Source of the DNA: Scytonema millei VB511283
GTDB lineage: Bacteria > Cyanobacteriota > Cyanobacteriia > Cyanobacteriales > Chroococcidiopsidaceae
Direction: 5' to 3'
DNA: 64,000 bases
Assembly (NCBI RefSeq): GCF_000817735.3
Contig: NZ_JTJC03000009.1
Span: 62,001 to 126,000 of the forward strand
Shown here: one piece after another, positions 61,417-64,000 of the stretch
Numbering within the stretch: the first letter of the stretch is position 1
Layout of the letters: the number at the start of each line of letters is the position of its first letter
Program-made: the position numbers and the translations under genes
The notes under the pieces: generated by a model
What the model saw: the letters and a program-made list of their open reading frames with translations, nothing else
The model's database searches: none
Told to the model about the DNA's origin: nothing

Positions 61417-62586
61417 ATGACCTTAGTAGTTGGTTTAATTAGCGGGACTTCTGTTGATGGCATAGATGCCGCTTTGGTAAATATTACAGGCAGAACTGAA
61501 GATATTCAGGTAGAACTGTTAGCGGCAAACACTTATCCTTATCCTACCGATTTGCGATCGCAAATTTTAGCAGCTTGTAAAGGTGAAGCCATCTCCATAC
61601 CTCAATTAGCAGCTTTAGATGATGCGATCGCGCTTTGTTTTGCTCAAGCTGCTCAAAATATCCAAGCCGGACATCCTCCCGCCGAATTAATTGGTTCCCA
61701 CGGACAAACTGTTTTCCACAGACCACCTGCTTTAGGTTGTAGAGACGTTGCGTGCAACGTCTCTACAACTCAATATTCGCTTGGCTACAGCCTGCAACTC
61801 GGACGCGGGGCGGCGATCGCGCAACTCACAAATACTCCAACGGTCAGTAATTTTCGGGCAGCAGATATTGCTGTGGGAGGTCATGGAGCGCCTTTAGTGC
61901 CGAAAGTTGACGCTTACCTGCTCAGTCACCTTTATGAGGCGCGATGCGTCCAAAATCTCGGTGGAATTGGAAATGTAGCCTATCTTCCTCCCCGCAGTCA
62001 TGTCAACTGGGAGGAAAAAGTCAGAGGTTGGGATACGGGACCAGCCAATACTTTATTAGATTTAGCAGTCCAGCACTTAACTGATGGCGCGCAAACTTAC
62101 GATCGCGATGGCAATTGGGCAGCTAGCGGTACTCCTTGTCATCCTCTTGTAGAACAATGGCTCAGTCAAGATTTCTTTCACCTCCCACCACCAAAATCGA
62201 CAGGACGAGAGTTATTTGGCTGGGAATACTTACAACAATGTTTAGTTGATGCTCAAAGTTACCAATTGAGTGCAGCTGACTTGCTGGCAACTTTGACAGA
62301 ATTCACTGTCGTATCAATTGTGCATAGTTACCGGACATTTTTACCGCAAATGCCAGCACGAGTTCTTTTATGTGGCGGTGGTAGTCGAAATTTATATTTA
62401 AAGCAGCGACTGCAATTTCATCTAGAAGTACCAGTCTTGACCACAGATGAAGCGGGATTGAGTGCCGATTTCAAAGAAGCGATCGCCTTTGCCGTTCTAG
62501 CCTACTGGCGACAACAAGGCATACCAGGCAACCTACCTCAAGTGACTGGAGCAAAGCAAGCAGTTTTGTTAGGTGAGCTTGCGTGA
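61417..62586 (+). CDS. anmK: Anhydro-N-acetylmuramic acid kinase with in-frame palindrome
   Basis: 389 residues. AnmK opens and phosphorylates 1,6-anhydroMurNAc during peptidoglycan recycling. Conserved blocks: [88 protein letters not shown] and [12 protein letters not shown]. Residues about 107-118 ([12 protein letters not shown]) are encoded by the 32-bp palindrome at 61737 and lie in a loop after HRPP. Active-site blocks look intact. The ATG arises within an AACTGAT array and has no visible ribosome binding site. Heptamers follow the stop. Confidence 0.95.
   Translation: MTLVVGLISGTSVDGIDAALVNITGRTEDIQVELLAANTYPYPTDLRSQILAACKGEAISIPQLAALDDAIALCFAQAAQNIQAGHPPAELIGSHGQTVFHRPPALGCRDVACNVSTTQYSLGYSLQLGRGAAIAQLTNTPTVSNFRAADIAVGGHGAPLVPKVDAYLLSHLYEARCVQNLGGIGNVAYLPPRSHVNWEEKVRGWDTGPANTLLDLAVQHLTDGAQTYDRDGNWAASGTPCHPLVEQWLSQDFFHLPPPKSTGRELFGWEYLQQCLVDAQSYQLSAADLLATLTEFTVVSIVHSYRTFLPQMPARVLLCGGGSRNLYLKQRLQFHLEVPVLTTDEAGLSADFKEAIAFAVLAYWRQQGIPGNLPQVTGAKQAVLLGELA
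61737..61768 (+). repeat. 32-bp palindromic element inside anmK
   Basis: TTGTAGAGACGTTGC-GT-GCAACGTCTCTACAA, 15-base perfect arms, identical to the coding-strand element in lysA at 46825. Here it is read as [10 protein letters not shown]. Confidence 0.95.
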
Positions 62587-62670
62587 GTGGTTGGTGGCTG
62601 GTAGCTAGTGGCTGGACTTTTCTCTCTAGTCACTAGCCACTAGTCACTAGTCACTGATAACTGATAACTG
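62583..62670. repeat. Heptamer array with strand inversion
   Basis: GTGGTTG/GTGGCTG/GTAGCTA units, a turn near 62615, then CTAGTCA/CTAGCCA units and two AACTGAT units. Begins at the anmK stop codon and could fold as a long hairpin. Confidence 0.8.
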
Positions 62671-62735
62671 ATTTTGGGAAGAATACTAATGACAACTAGA
62701 GACCACAAATTTTTGCTGTGGTGGAACTTTAATTC

Positions 62736-64000
62736 ATGCGAGATCCCAATCTCAACCGCATACTTGCTAACCGCTATCAACTTCAACAGGTACTTGGAGC
62801 AGGAGCAATGGGTCAAGTCTATCTTGCCCACGATAAATTGTTAGGAGGGGTTCCCGTTGCTGTCAAATTACTAAGTATATCGATTCATAATAAAAAACTT
62901 CGCGTGCAAGAACGTTTTGAACAAGAAGCAAAAACCTGCGCGATCTTGGGTCAAAAAAGCATTCATATCGTCCGCGTCATGGATTATGGTGTTGTAGAGG
63001 AGAATGGTACGCCATTCTATGTGATGGAGTATTTAAAAGGGAAAAACTTGAGCGATATGATTCGCAATTATGCTCTATCGCTACCGAGGTTTTTAAGTAT
63101 CGGACGGCAAATTAGTCTTGGTTTAGAATGCGCCCATCAAGGAATTCCAGTTGATGGAAAAACTTATCCGATTATCCATCGAGATATTAAGCCAAGTAAC
63201 GTTTTATTAATTCAAGATAATAGTTTGGGAGAATTAGCAAAACTGTTAGATTTTGGCATTGCTAAATTACTCCAAGCAGATAGCAGTCAAACTCGATACT
63301 ACATGGGAACGTTTGCTTATTCTTCTCCAGAACAAATGGAGGGTAGCGAACTTACTAATCGTTCTGATATCTATAGTTTGGGAGTCATGCTATTTGAGAT
63401 GCTGACGGGCAATATTCCAATTCAAGCCAATACGGACTCTTTTGGAGGTTGGTTTAAAGCCCACCACTATCAACCGCCCCGTTCTTTTGAGACATCGGAA
63501 CCAAAGTTTCCCATTCCGCCACAGTTGAAAGATTTGGTCATGAGCTGTTTGGCGAAAGCACCAAGCGATCGCCCGCAAAACGTCAGTGAAATTATCAAGG
63601 TTTTTACCCTGCTCGAACAGCCACGCGATCGGTCTTTACCTTTAACAACTCAACCCATAACACCACAAACGCCAAGTAGCAGTATTGAGCCAGCGAATAC
63701 GATTGTTGCACCACAGCAAGGTCAACTCACCACAGATGCTATTTGTCGGCTAACTCGTTGGCCGCAAAATAAACCAATCGCAGATATTGTTTTTCCTCAA
63801 TCAATCCAAATTAACGGTGAAGAGAGTCCTGCTTTGTGGGTAATGTTATCCCAAACAGAAGTAAATAAACGTTTAGTGAATAGAACATACAACCACTTTT
63901 TATTTATCACTTCTCCTTCTCCCATGATGCTATGGATTACTGCTCTCCATCACCGCACTTACGGGACAAAATGGTTGACTTACTATCTCGATTTAAAAAA
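62736..64000 (+). CDS. Serine/threonine protein kinase (cut by right edge)
   Basis: A frame from ATG 62736 stays open to the window end (at least 421 residues). The kinase domain (about 14-285) has LGAGAMGQVYLA, the lysine in VAVKLLS, IHRDIKPSNVLL, DFGIAKLL and SDIYSLGVMLFEMLTG, so it should be active. The four-cysteine prefix of the other kinase is absent. A proline/threonine linker (about 300-335) leads to a second region that begins LTTDAICRLTRWPQNKPIADIVF and has no family I recognise; it is truncated here. No membrane span seen in the visible part. Confidence 0.92.
   Translation, partial: MRDPNLNRILANRYQLQQVLGAGAMGQVYLAHDKLLGGVPVAVKLLSISIHNKKLRVQERFEQEAKTCAILGQKSIHIVRVMDYGVVEENGTPFYVMEYLKGKNLSDMIRNYALSLPRFLSIGRQISLGLECAHQGIPVDGKTYPIIHRDIKPSNVLLIQDNSLGELAKLLDFGIAKLLQADSSQTRYYMGTFAYSSPEQMEGSELTNRSDIYSLGVMLFEMLTGNIPIQANTDSFGGWFKAHHYQPPRSFETSEPKFPIPPQLKDLVMSCLAKAPSDRPQNVSEIIKVFTLLEQPRDRSLPLTTQPITPQTPSSSIEPANTIVAPQQGQLTTDAICRLTRWPQNKPIADIVFPQSIQINGEESPALWVMLSQTEVNKRLVNRTYNHFLFITSPSPMMLWITALHHRTYGTKWLTYYLDLK

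Noticed and set aside
1-64000. tRNA, rRNA, prophage or insertion sequence
   Set aside because: Reading by eye I found no cloverleaf-like sequence with a canonical T-loop, no transposase and no phage structural gene; a covariance-model scan would be needed to exclude small RNAs.

Overview
The window is chromosomal DNA from an oxygenic cyanobacterium. The evidence is photosystem II genes psbB and psbT, the NDH-1 subunits ndhF and ndhD, a RuBisCO-operon-type LysR regulator (rbcR), an orange carotenoid protein, a CrtO-type beta-carotene ketolase, a large SLH-type porin, and very frequent GCGATCGC (HIP1) octamers. Spacers are full of heptanucleotide arrays (AACTGAT, AATGACC, GTGGCTA, GGAGTGA and similar). 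This suggests a large-genome lineage such as Nostocales or Chroococcidiopsidales, but the exact genus cannot be read from the sequence. I see no tRNA or rRNA gene, no CRISPR array, no insertion sequence and no prophage.

Layout. 1-7.8 kb: MFS transporter (open to the left edge), moaA, rpsD, a secreted cysteine-repeat protein, a Cof-type HAD phosphatase, a DALR-domain protein carrying a repeat-derived insertion, and a Crp-family regulator. 7.9-18.1 kb: three membrane-anchored solute-binding proteins with no transporter genes, interleaved with HPP, AEC and MgtC membrane proteins and a 4-Cys serine/threonine kinase. 18.3-25.6 kb: rbcR, an NnrU-family protein, a CGLC thioredoxin, ndhF, ndhD and a glycine-zipper miniprotein. 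25.6-32.2 kb: aldolase/HAD pair, GNAT, ribosomal protein S1, nrdR, psbT, psbB. 32.6-40.6 kb: Uma2 protein, PcrA/UvrD helicase, GNAT, GrpB, MOSC, DUF2949, ocp, pentapeptide protein. 40.6-51 kb: porin, J-domain/DUF3143 pair, uppS-cdaA, lysA, rimI-like GNAT, clpC. 51-64 kb: SGNH hydrolase, large hybrid histidine kinase, moaE, a 36-residue membrane protein, crtO, a polar amino-acid ABC transporter, a nuclease, anmK, and a second serine/threonine kinase cut by the right edge.

Functional links. ocp needs a ketocarotenoid, and crtO 17 kb away can make it. moaA, moaE and the MOSC protein all touch molybdenum cofactor. cdaA and uppS overlap by 4 bp, and lysA lies behind them, a cell-envelope and c-di-AMP neighbourhood. 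The kinase, solute-binding protein and MgtC genes at 18.1-14.5 kb run in one direction and look like a split form of the cyanobacterial kinase/substrate-binding fusion proteins, so they may sense solutes rather than import them.

The most striking observation is repeat DNA inside genes. An identical 32-bp palindrome lies in frame in both lysA and anmK and is read in two different frames. Heptamer arrays are translated inside a rimI-like gene, inside the DALR protein and at the tail of a J-domain protein. Several genes take their stop codon from a dispersed repeat.
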